Of a DNA stretch of 37,608 bases, positions 24,966-33,323 are shown piece after piece. The position numbers and the translations under genes are program-made. The number at the start of each line of letters is the position of its first letter. The stretch's first letter is position 1. The stretch spans positions 1 to 37,608 of the forward strand of contig JAABSM010000033.1 of assembly GCA_011390365.1 (NCBI GenBank), given 5' to 3'. Origin of the DNA: Gammaproteobacteria bacterium (GTDB lineage: Bacteria; Pseudomonadota; Gammaproteobacteria; Chromatiales; Chromatiaceae). The notes beneath the pieces are model-generated. The model was not told where the DNA came from. It did not search any database and saw nothing but the letters and a program-made list of their open reading frames with translations.

Positions 24966-25264
24966 GCGACAGCGATACCCCCAAAACCCCTGCAACCACG
25001 GGTGCGGAGGGCGAAGCGAACGCCTCCGCCGCGAGCGCGGGCAAGTCGACCGCCAAGACGGGGGCGACTACCGCGAAAACGTCGGCAGGCGCCGCCAGGT
25101 CCGCGTCGACGCGTAAACCGGCGAGCGCCGGGAAGTCTGCGCCGGCAAAGACGAGCCCGCCGAAATCCCGTGCCGGCAGCCCCGCGGCCAGCGCCAAGGC
25201 GCCCGCTGGGGGGGACGAGGCCGGCGATCCCTACCAACGCGGGCGCAGGGTCTGGCCCGACTGA
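24962..25264 (+). CDS. Low-complexity protein with C-terminal RVWPD, candidate orphan McdB
   Basis: The 100-residue product is almost wholly alanine, serine, threonine, lysine and proline (for example KSTAKTGATTAKTSAG) and is predicted to be disordered. Only the end is distinctive: GDPYQRGRRVWPD. Alpha-carboxysome McdB proteins, which with the ParA-type ATPase McdA space carboxysomes on the nucleoid, are small, disordered and carry an invariant tryptophan near the C-terminus. The position at the end of the cso operon also fits. No mcdA is present in the window. It is coupled to acRAF by ATGA and lies 77 bp before cbbR. The family call is inferred; an unrelated disordered carboxysome protein is possible. 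Confidence 0.6.
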   Translation: MSDSDTPKTPATTGAEGEANASAASAGKSTAKTGATTAKTSAGAARSASTRKPASAGKSAPAKTSPPKSRAGSPAASAKAPAGGDEAGDPYQRGRRVWPD

Positions 25265-25341
25265 TCCAGCGCTTGGTCCCGTAGCCGCTTCGGCGGTTTA
25301 CCGCAATCTATTGCGTGAATTCGCGTAGCAGGAACAACAAC

Positions 25342-26340
25342 ATGGCCGACAAGAGGAGCCGTGGCGATCTTACTCGCGGCGCCAGCGCGGATTACCTGAT
25401 ACGCCACACCACGTTGCGCCAGCTTCAGCTGATGGAGGCCATCGTACGTCTGGGCAGTTTTACCCGTGCCGCGGAAGAGCTGTTCCTGACCCAGCCCACC
25501 GTCTCGATGCAGGTCAAGAAGCTGGCGGAGTCGGTGGACGCCCCCCTGTTCCAGCAGGTGGGTCGCAACGTGGTACCAACCGATGCGGGGCGGGAGGTCC
25601 ACCAGGCCGCCAAGCAGATCCTGGACGCCCTCTCCAACCTCGAGATCAAACTCGCGGATTTGAAAGGGTTGCGTCTGGGGCGGCTGCGTCTGGGGGTAAT
25701 CACTACCGCCAAATATGTCGCCCCGGAACTGCTGGGGGCCTTCTGCGAGCGCTATCCCGGCATTGATGTCTCGCTGAAGGTAACCAATCGCGAGCGCCTG
25801 ATGGAGCGGCTCGCCGGCAATGACGATGACATCTTCATTCTCGGCCGGGTGGACGAGGTAACCGTTGACGCAGTGGTGCTCCCGTTCGCCCCCAATCCTC
25901 TAGTGATGGTGGCGCGGGCGGATCACCCGCTGGCGCGGGAGAAGAGTATCCCGATCCAACGGCTGGCCCATGAGTTCTTCCTTTTGCGGGAGCCGGGATC
26001 GGGCATTCGCGATGCTACCTTGCGCCATTTCGCCGAGGCTGGCGTCAAGCCGCGGGTGCGCATGCAACTTGGCAGCAACGAGGCGATCAAGCACGCGGTA
26101 GTCGGCGGGCTAGGGATTGCCGCTCTTTCCCTGCACTCGCTGGTGCTGGAGACGAAGAACGATCAACTGGTGCTGCTTGATGTGGAGGGCTTCCCCATCG
26201 AGCTGAACTGGAACCTGGTCTATCCGAGGAACCGGGAATTGTCTCTGCTGGCGAAGGCGTTTCTGGAGTTCGCCAGTGAGAATGTGAGCGAAATTCGCGG
26301 GCGGTTGGAGGAGGCGGGCCGCTTGCTGGTGTCCAGTTAG
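25342..26340 (+). CDS. cbbR: LysR-type regulator of CO2 fixation genes (CbbR)
   Basis: CbbR activates RuBisCO and Calvin-cycle genes in response to metabolites such as RuBP or NADPH. The 332-residue protein has an N-terminal winged helix (TTLRQLQLMEAIVRLGSFTRAAEELFLTQPTVSMQVKKL) and a C-terminal periplasmic-binding-like effector domain (LRLGVITTAKYVAPELLGAF). The ATG at 25342 has AGGAA at the right distance; a GTG at 25315 is less likely. It lies at the 3' end of the carboxysome operon and is co-directional with it, not divergent upstream of cbbL as is common. A strong intrinsic terminator follows. Confidence 0.93.
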   Translation: MADKRSRGDLTRGASADYLIRHTTLRQLQLMEAIVRLGSFTRAAEELFLTQPTVSMQVKKLAESVDAPLFQQVGRNVVPTDAGREVHQAAKQILDALSNLEIKLADLKGLRLGRLRLGVITTAKYVAPELLGAFCERYPGIDVSLKVTNRERLMERLAGNDDDIFILGRVDEVTVDAVVLPFAPNPLVMVARADHPLAREKSIPIQRLAHEFFLLREPGSGIRDATLRHFAEAGVKPRVRMQLGSNEAIKHAVVGGLGIAALSLHSLVLETKNDQLVLLDVEGFPIELNWNLVYPRNRELSLLAKAFLEFASENVSEIRGRLEEAGRLLVSS

Positions 26341-26427
26341 GGCAGGGTGTTCTTCGCCCCACCACTGGCGCGGTCGGCGGCTCTTGGCGCCTTTCCCACT
26401 ACGTCTGGCGAAGCCGGCGTTTCTCCG

Positions 26428-26455
26428 TCCCGGCATCACCCGCCGGGATTTTTTT
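26428..26455 (+). terminator. Intrinsic terminator after cbbR
   Basis: TCCCGGC (26428-26434) and GCCGGGA (26442-26448) form a 7-bp stem with a 7-nt loop, followed by T7 (26449-26455). It lies 88 bp after the cbbR stop, ends the carboxysome-cbbR transcript and isolates bicA, which must have its own promoter between about 26456 and 26568. Confidence 0.88.
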
Positions 26456-26568
26456 GTGCGGGGCATATACGAAGCGATCTATCGAACTGATTCGGATCTT
26501 CGATTTCCAAATTTGACGCCGGCGGGAGAGACTACTGGATATCTCCGCGACCGTTCATGGGGTGAGGC

Positions 26569-28254
26569 ATGCAGATCTTCAACCAAATCCATCTGGGAAA
26601 TCTCAAGGGTGACCTCTTTGGCGGCGTCACCGCCACCGTGGTGGCCCTGCCCATGGCCCTGGCCTTCGGCGTCGCCTCCGGCGCGGGGGCCGAGGCGGGC
26701 CTCTACGGGGCGGTGCTGGTGGGGCTGTTCGCGGCCCTGTTCGGCGGCACCCCCACCCTGATCTCCGAGCCCACCGGGCCGATGACGGTGGTCTTCACCG
26801 CGGTGATCGTCACCCTCATGGCCCCCGACCCGGTCACCGGCCTGCCGCCGGAAAACGGCATGGCCATGGCCTTCACCACGGTGATGCTGGCGGGGCTGTT
26901 TCAGATCACCTTCGGCCTGCTCAAACTCGGTCGCTACGTCACCCTGATGCCCTATACGGTGGTCTCCGGCTTCATGTCGGGCATCGGCCTGATCCTGGTG
27001 ATCATCCAGCTCCCAGCCTTGCTCGGCCACGCCTCGCCCGCCGGCGGCGTGCTGGGCTCGCTACAGGCCATGCCCTCGCTGCTCGGTCAGATCCGTTGGG
27101 ATGAATTCGCGCTTGGCGCCCTGGCGCTGGGGATCCTGTTCCTGATGCCCAAGGCCTGGCACCGCGTCGCCCCGCCGCAACTGGCGGCGCTGGTGGTCGG
27201 GACGCTGGCGGCGGTCTGGTTCCTGGGCGACGGCTACCGCGCCATCGGCGAGATCCCCGCCGGCCTGCCCTCACTACAGACCCCCACCTTCTCCGCCGAC
27301 GAGTGGCGCACCATCGTCATCGACGCCCTGGTGCTGGCGATGCTCGGCAGTATCGATGCCCTGCTCACCTCGGTGATCGCCGACAGCCTGACCCGCACCC
27401 AGCACAACTCCGACAAGGAGCTGGTGGGGCAGGGGCTGGGCAATCTTGCCTCCGGCCTGTTCGGCGGCCTGCCCGGCGCCGGCGCCACCATGGGCACCGT
27501 GGTCAATATCCAGACCGGCGCCCGCACCGCCCTCTCGGGGCTGGTTCGGGCCGGGCTGCTCGGCGTCGTGGTGTTCGGCGCCAGCGGGCTGGTGGAGACT
27601 ATCCCCAAGGCGGTGCTAGCCGGCATCGCCATCAAGGTGGGCATCGACATCATCGACTGGGGCTTCCTGCGTCGCGCCCACGGCGTCTCCCGCCGCGGGG
27701 CCGTGATCATGTACGGCGTGATCGCGATGACCGTCTTCGTCGACCTGATCACCGCGGTGGGCATCGGCCTCTTCGTGGCCAATATCCTCACCATCCGCCG
27801 CCTCGCCGATCTGCAATCCGAGCATGTGCGACTGCTCGCCAGCAAGGCGGACGCGGAAGATGTGGATTGTCAGAAGCTCGGCGACGAGGAGAAGCGCATC
27901 CTGTTCGATGAGGATAACGGGCTCAACCTGCTCCACCTGAGTGGTCCGCTGATCTTCGGCGCCGCCCAGAGCCTGACCCGCCAGCAGGTCAATCTGGCCA
28001 GGGCGCGGGCGCTGGTGATCGATCTCGAAGGGGTCTCCCACCTGGGCGTGAGTACCGCCCTGTCGCTGGAGCGGATCATCCGCGATGCGGTGCAGAGGGG
28101 CTGCCCGGTCTATCTCGCCGGCCTGCAATCCCAGCCCCGCGAACGCTTCGAGCGCCTCGGGCTGGGCGAGCTGCTGCCCGAAGCCCGGTGGCTCGATGAT
28201 CGGGCCGAGGCCTTGCGACAGGCCGGGGGCGCGCTAAGGGGGCTTGCGAGCTAG
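26569..28254 (+). CDS. bicA: BicA-like SulP-family bicarbonate transporter
   Basis: BicA is a sodium-dependent, high-flux bicarbonate importer of the SulP family first known from cyanobacteria. The 561-residue protein begins MQIFNQIHLGNLKGDLFGG and carries the BicA-like segments TVVALPMALAFGVASGAGAEAG, GGTPTLISEPTGPMTVVFTAV and DSLTRTQHNSDKELVGQGLGN. It has about 14 membrane segments, then a cytoplasmic STAS domain (about 430-550). Similarity to cyanobacterial BicA extends over the whole membrane domain, which favours bicarbonate over sulfate. Its place directly beyond the carboxysome-cbbR transcript supports this. GTGAGGC lies before the ATG. Confidence 0.87.
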   Translation: MQIFNQIHLGNLKGDLFGGVTATVVALPMALAFGVASGAGAEAGLYGAVLVGLFAALFGGTPTLISEPTGPMTVVFTAVIVTLMAPDPVTGLPPENGMAMAFTTVMLAGLFQITFGLLKLGRYVTLMPYTVVSGFMSGIGLILVIIQLPALLGHASPAGGVLGSLQAMPSLLGQIRWDEFALGALALGILFLMPKAWHRVAPPQLAALVVGTLAAVWFLGDGYRAIGEIPAGLPSLQTPTFSADEWRTIVIDALVLAMLGSIDALLTSVIADSLTRTQHNSDKELVGQGLGNLASGLFGGLPGAGATMGTVVNIQTGARTALSGLVRAGLLGVVVFGASGLVETIPKAVLAGIAIKVGIDIIDWGFLRRAHGVSRRGAVIMYGVIAMTVFVDLITAVGIGLFVANILTIRRLADLQSEHVRLLASKADAEDVDCQKLGDEEKRILFDEDNGLNLLHLSGPLIFGAAQSLTRQQVNLARARALVIDLEGVSHLGVSTALSLERIIRDAVQRGCPVYLAGLQSQPRERFERLGLGELLPEARWLDDRAEALRQAGGALRGLAS

Positions 28255-28440
28255 TGCGGCACCCGCCAAGTGACTATGAATGATGCGGGGCATAGGGTGC
28301 TGATTTTTATATGAATAGTGTTATTTCTTATTTAGCGCGGTTGTACCAGTAAAGCTGCGTCATCACAGACCGCCTAAAGGCTCAACCTCCCCATGCGCGT
28401 GCGGGGGTACCGCCGGCAGGCGTGGCGTGTAGCGGCGCTG

Positions 28441-29064
28441 TTATCCCGGCAGGGTCAGGCCGGTCCCCCCCAGGCCGCAGTAGCCGTTGGGATTCTTGGC
28501 CAGATACTGCTGGTGATACTCCTCCGCATAGTAGAAGGGCGGCGCTGGCAGGATCTCGGTGGTGATGGGGCCGCGGCGCCGTGCCTTGAGGGCCTGTTCG
28601 AAGCGGTCGCGGGTCTGTTGCGCGAGACGCTGTTGCGGTTCATCGAAGTAGTAGATGCCGGAGCGGTACTGGGCGCCGATGTCGTTGCCCTGGCGCATGC
28701 CCTGGGTCGGGTCGTGGGACTCCCAGAAGGTCTTGAGCAGGGAGAGGTAGTCGATTTGCCTCGGGTCGAAGACCACCAGCACTACTTCGTTGTGACCGGT
28801 GTCGCCGCTGCACACTTCGCGATAGGTGGGGTTGGGGGTGGCGCCGGCGGCGTAGCCCGCGGCGGTGGCGTAGACCCCGGGGAGCTGCCAGAAGCGGCGT
28901 TCCGCGCCCCAGAAGCAGCCCATGCCGAAGATGGCGCGCGCCATGCCTTCCGGAAAAGGCGGGGTGATACGGTTGCCGTTGACGAAGTGGGTTTCGGCGA
29001 CCGGCATCGGCTCATCGCGACCGGGCAGGGCCTGATCGGCGGGAACGGGGCTATGGGGGTACAT
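28441..29064 (-). CDS. msrA: Peptide methionine-S-sulfoxide reductase (MsrA)
   Basis: MsrA reduces the S-epimer of methionine sulfoxide in proteins and peptides. The 207-residue protein has the catalytic GCFWG motif with C50, the following [24 protein letters not shown] substrate region, and a C-terminal YCGLGGTG segment that may carry the resolving cysteine. The N-terminal 40 residues lack a clear signal peptide. The ATG is preceded by GGGAG lying over the stop of the small upstream gene, so the two are co-transcribed. Confidence 0.95.
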   Translation of the reverse strand: MYPHSPVPADQALPGRDEPMPVAETHFVNGNRITPPFPEGMARAIFGMGCFWGAERRFWQLPGVYATAAGYAAGATPNPTYREVCSGDTGHNEVVLVVFDPRQIDYLSLLKTFWESHDPTQGMRQGNDIGAQYRSGIYYFDEPQQRLAQQTRDRFEQALKARRRGPITTEILPAPPFYYAEEYHQQYLAKNPNGYCGLGGTGLTLPG

Positions 29065-29074
29065 GTTTTGCTCC

Positions 29075-29296
29075 CTAAGGCAATTCGGGGCCGATCGCCA
29101 AGTCCATCACCTTGAAACCGTTGCTCTCGAAGGCATCGTCTAGCTCATCCGGGTCGCTTTCGCCCAGCTCTTCGAGGCGGGCGATGATGCCCGTGATGTT
29201 GCGAAAGGCCTCGTGCGCTTCCATGTCATTGGGCATTTGCAGTACCCGGCAGCGCGCGGGGGTGGATGCGGGCAGATAGATCAGTTTGTCGCTCAT
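29075..29296 (-). CDS. Small acidic hypothetical protein
   Basis: The 73-residue product ([22 protein letters not shown]...) has a short N-terminal beta-like segment and an acidic C-terminal half ([20 protein letters not shown]). It matches no family I recognise. AGAGG precedes the ATG, its stop is 10 bp from the msrA start, and the frame ends cleanly. This supports a real gene in an operon with msrA. The longer in-frame extension upstream is antisense-like read-through of the next gene's tail and is not used. Confidence 0.6.
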   Translation of the reverse strand: MSDKLIYLPASTPARCRVLQMPNDMEAHEAFRNITGIIARLEELGESDPDELDDAFESNGFKVMDLAIGPELP

Positions 29297-29373
29297 GCTA
29301 ACCTCTTGCGAAAAGGGCATGCGTGGATCGCATGCGGCGGGTCTAGCCACGATATGGGGATCGATTCGGCGAC

Positions 29374-32300
29374 TCACAGCCCCTTGAAGCGGCCTTGCAG
29401 CCAATCTCCCGCCCACTGGTACTCGGTGGTGTCGACGGCACCGCTCTCGCGGGCGATCTGCATCCAGGTCACGGCGTCCTGAAGGCGCTGCTCCGAGCCC
29501 GCCTTGAGCCCGAGAAAATAGGCGATGCGCGCGGTCTCCCGCGCGCTGGAGGCGAGGTTGTAAAGCTCGTTTTCCTCTCCGTATCCGCTCAGATAGCGGC
29601 CGAGTCGGTACTCCAGCGGTGTGCCCGGCTTGCGAAAATGGGCGCGCAGCTCCTCTCGTTTGGGATGTGCGGGATCGCCGTCTCGCACCATCGCCGCGGC
29701 GCGCAGCAGCCACACCCGGTCGATCAGGTTGGCGGCACGAGGTTCGCCGAAGAATCGCCACAACAAGACATCCTGTTTCTGATCGTAAAACAGCTCCGGC
29801 AGGAGTCCGCGGTCCTGCTCCTGAAAGCGTCCCTGCAACCACTCCAGCGCCTTTTCGAAGCCGTTCAGACGCTCGACCAGCTGGAACCCTTCCAGGTGGG
29901 TCTCGATGCCGCCGAGGTCGTCCGGCTTTACCATTTCGAGCAGTTCAAGGGTGTAGCGCGGCGGCGTTTCACTATTCTCGGCGATCCCCAGGGCGAACTG
30001 GGCGATATTGAACGGGAACGGGGACGCGCCAGGCAGCGTGGCGATACACTTCTGCTGGGTCTCCGGCTTGTCGCCGAGGGTGTCGAGGAACAGCGGGGCC
30101 AGCCGATCTCTCCACACCCGCCAGGTTACCTCCGCGCCATGTTTCGCCAGCAGTTCGGCGCTGGTTTTGCAGATGCCCAGTCGCCACAACAGCTCGACGT
30201 TGAGCAGCAGGGTGTCGATGTCGCGGCGATCCTGATAGGCATCCAGCGCAAGGCGTACGCCCTGTTTCCGCTCGCCCGCGGCGAAGGCGATGCGGGCGCC
30301 GAGAATAACCGATGCGGTATCGTCAATGGTGATCTCGGGTTCGACCAGTGGCCAGGCCCGGGTGGACTGATTGCTCTTGTGCATCAGGCGCGCCTTGGCG
30401 ATCGTCGCCTGACGGTGTTGCGGCGAGCCCGCTTCGGCGTGTCGCAGCCAGGCGTCGATATGCTGGCCCGCTGCGTCATAATCCCCCGCCTCTTCGAAAA
30501 AGCGGATTGCCTGGCTGCGAATGGAGGTGTTTTGCGGTTGCTCGGCAAGCAGCGGGTCGAACAGGGTGTGGCCGTCGGCGGCGGTCGCCTGCTCCGCTCT
30601 TTGCAGCATGCGTAGCGCCACCATACGGATCGGGGTTGGTCGCTGGCGTTCTTCGAGCATGTTCCGCAGGCGGGCAATGTTGCCAGACGAGGCGGCGATG
30701 CGCGGCTCCAGCATGGAGTGGCTGAAGGGGGCGACCTCCAGGGCGCGGGTGTAGAAGGTGTCGGCTCGCTCCCGGTCAAGCAGGATATTCTGGGCGAGCA
30801 GCCCGAAGGCGGCGAGATGCCCGGGGCGTTCGTCGCCACGCTCGGTGATGAGCCGCAGCAGAGAGCGGCCCACCGGTGTTGGCGCGGCGGCGGCGAGGGT
30901 CCCCTCCATCAGCATGCTCCAGGGCAGCGCGTCGGCGCCGCCGAGTGCCGCCTGCATGGCGACCGCCTCGATCGGGTCGCCGACCCGCGCCAGCTGAAAG
31001 GCGCGAAACTGGACGGCCATGGGGCTCTCTCCGGAGAGGCGGGTGGCGAAGTCGCTGAGCGCCGCGGCGTCGTCTCGCAGCGCCTGGCTCCAGGCCCAGA
31101 TTCCGTTCCAGAAGCCCTGATTCCAGTAGAGGCGCGAGATCCGCCCCGGGTCCAGCGGATCCTTTCCAGTGGGTACGCCGGCGAGGAGCGATTCGAAGTC
31201 GGCGACCGCCTCCGGTGACGGCTTGGGGGCGCTCTCTTCGCGCCCGCCGGCGGCGACGTGCAACTCCTGCAACATGGCGGCGCTGAGCTGCATGGCGGCG
31301 CGGAGCTTGGCGGCGTTGTCGTTGCCGACGAACATCACGCTCGCGATCGCCGGTACGTATTCGGTGCCGGGGAAGAGCTTCACCGCCGCCTGGCGCAATT
31401 CGTCGGTGTCGGCGTGGCGCATCGCCAGCGTGGTGAGGGCCAGGTAGCGGGCGCGGATGGCGCTGTCGTTGCGTGAGGCGGCGTTGTGAAAGCGTTCCCA
31501 GTTGCCGCTCGCCAGTTCCCTTACCGGGTCATCCTGGTGCAGGGAGACCGCCATGCGGCGGGCGGCGTCCTCATAACCCATGCCCCAGGCGAGCAGCGTC
31601 TTGAGGTGATTGATATTCGCCCCCTCCGACTCCGCCGCCACCGCGGCGATCAGGGCGCGGGTAAACAGGCCGTCCCGCAACTCCGTGCGATCGGAAGACT
31701 GCAACGCGAGGTTGAGCAACGCCTCCGCCGTCAGGTGATAATATTCGGCGGGTCTGGCGATGCGCTCCCTGCCTTCATGCAACAGCTTGATCGCCTCAAG
31801 CTGGGCCGGCGCCCAGAACATGGCGATGACCGGGCGGATGGCGGCCAGCGGATCCGCTTGCTGATCCCGCTGAACGACTCCCTGGGTCGCCCCCTGGGCG
31901 GGGGCGGCTTGATAGCCTCCCGCCAGCCCCTCCCAGAGGGTCTCGAAGGAAGCCCCCTCCGCCAGCGTGAAGGGGGGCTGACCCTGGATCTGGATTCGCC
32001 AATCCCCTTCTTGCAGACGCACATCCGCGGCGGGCGCGGCCTTGCCGTCGAGGCTCGTCAACAGGCGATGCGCCTCGATGAAGCGCAGGTCCGGCATGGG
32101 GCGATAGGCGGCGAACCACTCCCGGCGCAGGTCATCAAGGGGGCGGGCGGCGCGACCGGCGACATGGCTGGCGGCGGGACGCGAGACGGTAATCGGCGAG
32201 TCCGCCGGGCGCGGGCCTTGCTGGTTTGTCCAGTAATAGTAGCCGCCGCCGATGGCGAGCAGCAGCAGCGGCAGGCCGATCGCCGCCATGCGCGCCATGC

Positions 32301-32811
32301 CGGAGAGGCGAGCGACGCCCTTTTCTCCCCTCTCTTTTCCCTTTCCAGCGGGCTTCGGCGGCGCTTCGGGGGCCTTGATGATGGTCCGCTTTGCGGGCGT
32401 TTTGCTTGCCGCGGGCTGTTGTTCCGCCGCCGCCGCGGCCGTCTTCTCCTGCTTCCCCTTCTTCTTGTGCAGGCGGGCAAAGATTTCGCGCATGTCGCGG
32501 GATTTGTCTTCGGCGGGGGCCTTCTCGGACGGGGAGGCGGGGGCGGGAGGATTCCCGGTCTCGACTGTCTCCTTGACCGGTATCGCCTTCACCGTTACCC
32601 CGAACTCCTGCAACTTTTCCACCATTGGCCGAAACTGGGCCACCGTCTGGGGCTGTCGATTGAGGTAGAAGGGGAGGTGCGCCAGCTTCTCCTTGATCGT
32701 CTGCGGCGGGATGTGGGGCATCAGTCGAACCAGAAGGCGCAGGGTCTTCTGGCGGGCGGCATCGTCCGGTATCGAGGTGATGAGTACGCGAAAGCCAGGT
32801 TGTTGCGTCAT
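29374..32811 (-). CDS. Very large single-span membrane protein with L7/L12-like N-terminal domain and helical repeats
   Basis: The 1145-residue protein has four parts. Residues 1-80 resemble the C-terminal domain of ribosomal protein L7/L12 (FRVLITSIPDDAARQKTLRLLVRLMP, then LPFYLNRQ and LQEFGVTVKAIPV), a domain found as an N-terminal module in some membrane proteins. Residues 81-170 are a charged, alanine- and lysine-rich linker. One membrane span (about 172-194, ending GGGYYYW) follows. The rest (about 200-1145) is predicted alpha-helical with weak tetratricopeptide-like repeats and lies on the far side of the membrane. No catalytic motif is visible and the function is unknown. The ATG at 32811 is preferred to the upstream TTG at 32847, although its ribosome-binding site is weak. 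Confidence 0.75.
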   Translation of the reverse strand: MTQQPGFRVLITSIPDDAARQKTLRLLVRLMPHIPPQTIKEKLAHLPFYLNRQPQTVAQFRPMVEKLQEFGVTVKAIPVKETVETGNPPAPASPSEKAPAEDKSRDMREIFARLHKKKGKQEKTAAAAAEQQPAASKTPAKRTIIKAPEAPPKPAGKGKERGEKGVARLSGMARMAAIGLPLLLLAIGGGYYYWTNQQGPRPADSPITVSRPAASHVAGRAARPLDDLRREWFAAYRPMPDLRFIEAHRLLTSLDGKAAPAADVRLQEGDWRIQIQGQPPFTLAEGASFETLWEGLAGGYQAAPAQGATQGVVQRDQQADPLAAIRPVIAMFWAPAQLEAIKLLHEGRERIARPAEYYHLTAEALLNLALQSSDRTELRDGLFTRALIAAVAAESEGANINHLKTLLAWGMGYEDAARRMAVSLHQDDPVRELASGNWERFHNAASRNDSAIRARYLALTTLAMRHADTDELRQAAVKLFPGTEYVPAIASVMFVGNDNAAKLRAAMQLSAAMLQELHVAAGGREESAPKPSPEAVADFESLLAGVPTGKDPLDPGRISRLYWNQGFWNGIWAWSQALRDDAAALSDFATRLSGESPMAVQFRAFQLARVGDPIEAVAMQAALGGADALPWSMLMEGTLAAAAPTPVGRSLLRLITERGDERPGHLAAFGLLAQNILLDRERADTFYTRALEVAPFSHSMLEPRIAASSGNIARLRNMLEERQRPTPIRMVALRMLQRAEQATAADGHTLFDPLLAEQPQNTSIRSQAIRFFEEAGDYDAAGQHIDAWLRHAEAGSPQHRQATIAKARLMHKSNQSTRAWPLVEPEITIDDTASVILGARIAFAAGERKQGVRLALDAYQDRRDIDTLLLNVELLWRLGICKTSAELLAKHGAEVTWRVWRDRLAPLFLDTLGDKPETQQKCIATLPGASPFPFNIAQFALGIAENSETPPRYTLELLEMVKPDDLGGIETHLEGFQLVERLNGFEKALEWLQGRFQEQDRGLLPELFYDQKQDVLLWRFFGEPRAANLIDRVWLLRAAAMVRDGDPAHPKREELRAHFRKPGTPLEYRLGRYLSGYGEENELYNLASSARETARIAYFLGLKAGSEQRLQDAVTWMQIARESGAVDTTEYQWAGDWLQGRFKGL

Positions 32812-32980
32812 GTTTGGGAATCCGTCAGTTCCTTGAGTTCGCGGCAAGAGTCTTGCGCAACTCTGCTTAGGTTAGTAGGAATAATAACAGATTCAAGGGA
32901 CAAGGAGTGTTTTTTAATCCAGTTTTTGGAAAAAGTCGGGGCGGATCTCAACGCCAGAGGTATCGGTAGAGGGTGTCCTT

Positions 32981-33295
32981 TCATTGCGGGTGCTGGAGAA
33001 CCCTCAGCAGTACCCGGTTGCTCTCCTCCAGGCGCGGGGAGTTTTCCGGCAGGGCGTAGGCGTAGTCCCGCGCCGCAACGGTGTCGGGCAGCCCTGCCAG
33101 CTCGCCATCGTCGACGCTGGTCATGGCCACCGCCGAGCACCACAGCCCGCGATCAACCACGATCAACCGCGACGGGTCGCGGGAGATGCCATCCAGCTTG
33201 CCATCCTGATGCATGATCACGAAGGGCTCGCCGGGGTTGGTCGAAACCTTGAGGGCTTGGCCTGGGTCGGGCCGCAAGGGGACGGCAAGAGCCAC
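32981..33295 (-). CDS. Small hypothetical protein, probably frameshifted at its N-terminus
   Basis: The open part encodes 104 residues from a GTG (ALAVPLRPDPGQALKVSTNPGEPF...) with no ribosome-binding site. A better start lies at 33327: an ATG overlapping the parE stop, preceded by GGAGG, encoding MNGSPFTLVVG, but in another frame that stops soon. Adding one G to the GGG run at about 33296-33298 would join the two frames into a signal-peptide-like MNGSPFTLVVGVALAVPLRP. This suggests either a natural frameshift or a sequencing error. The body is not a family I recognise. It would follow parE in an operon. Confidence 0.5.
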   Translation of the reverse strand: MALAVPLRPDPGQALKVSTNPGEPFVIMHQDGKLDGISRDPSRLIVVDRGLWCSAVAMTSVDDGELAGLPDTVAARDYAYALPENSPRLEESNRVLLRVLQHPQ

Positions 33296-33323
33296 CCGAC
33301 AACCAGGGTAAAGGGGCTTCCGT

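Noticed and set aside
26569-28254. Plain sulfate permease
   Set aside because: The N-terminus and membrane-domain phrases match BicA-type transporters closely and the gene adjoins the carboxysome operon. Sulfate transport was judged less likely, though not excluded.
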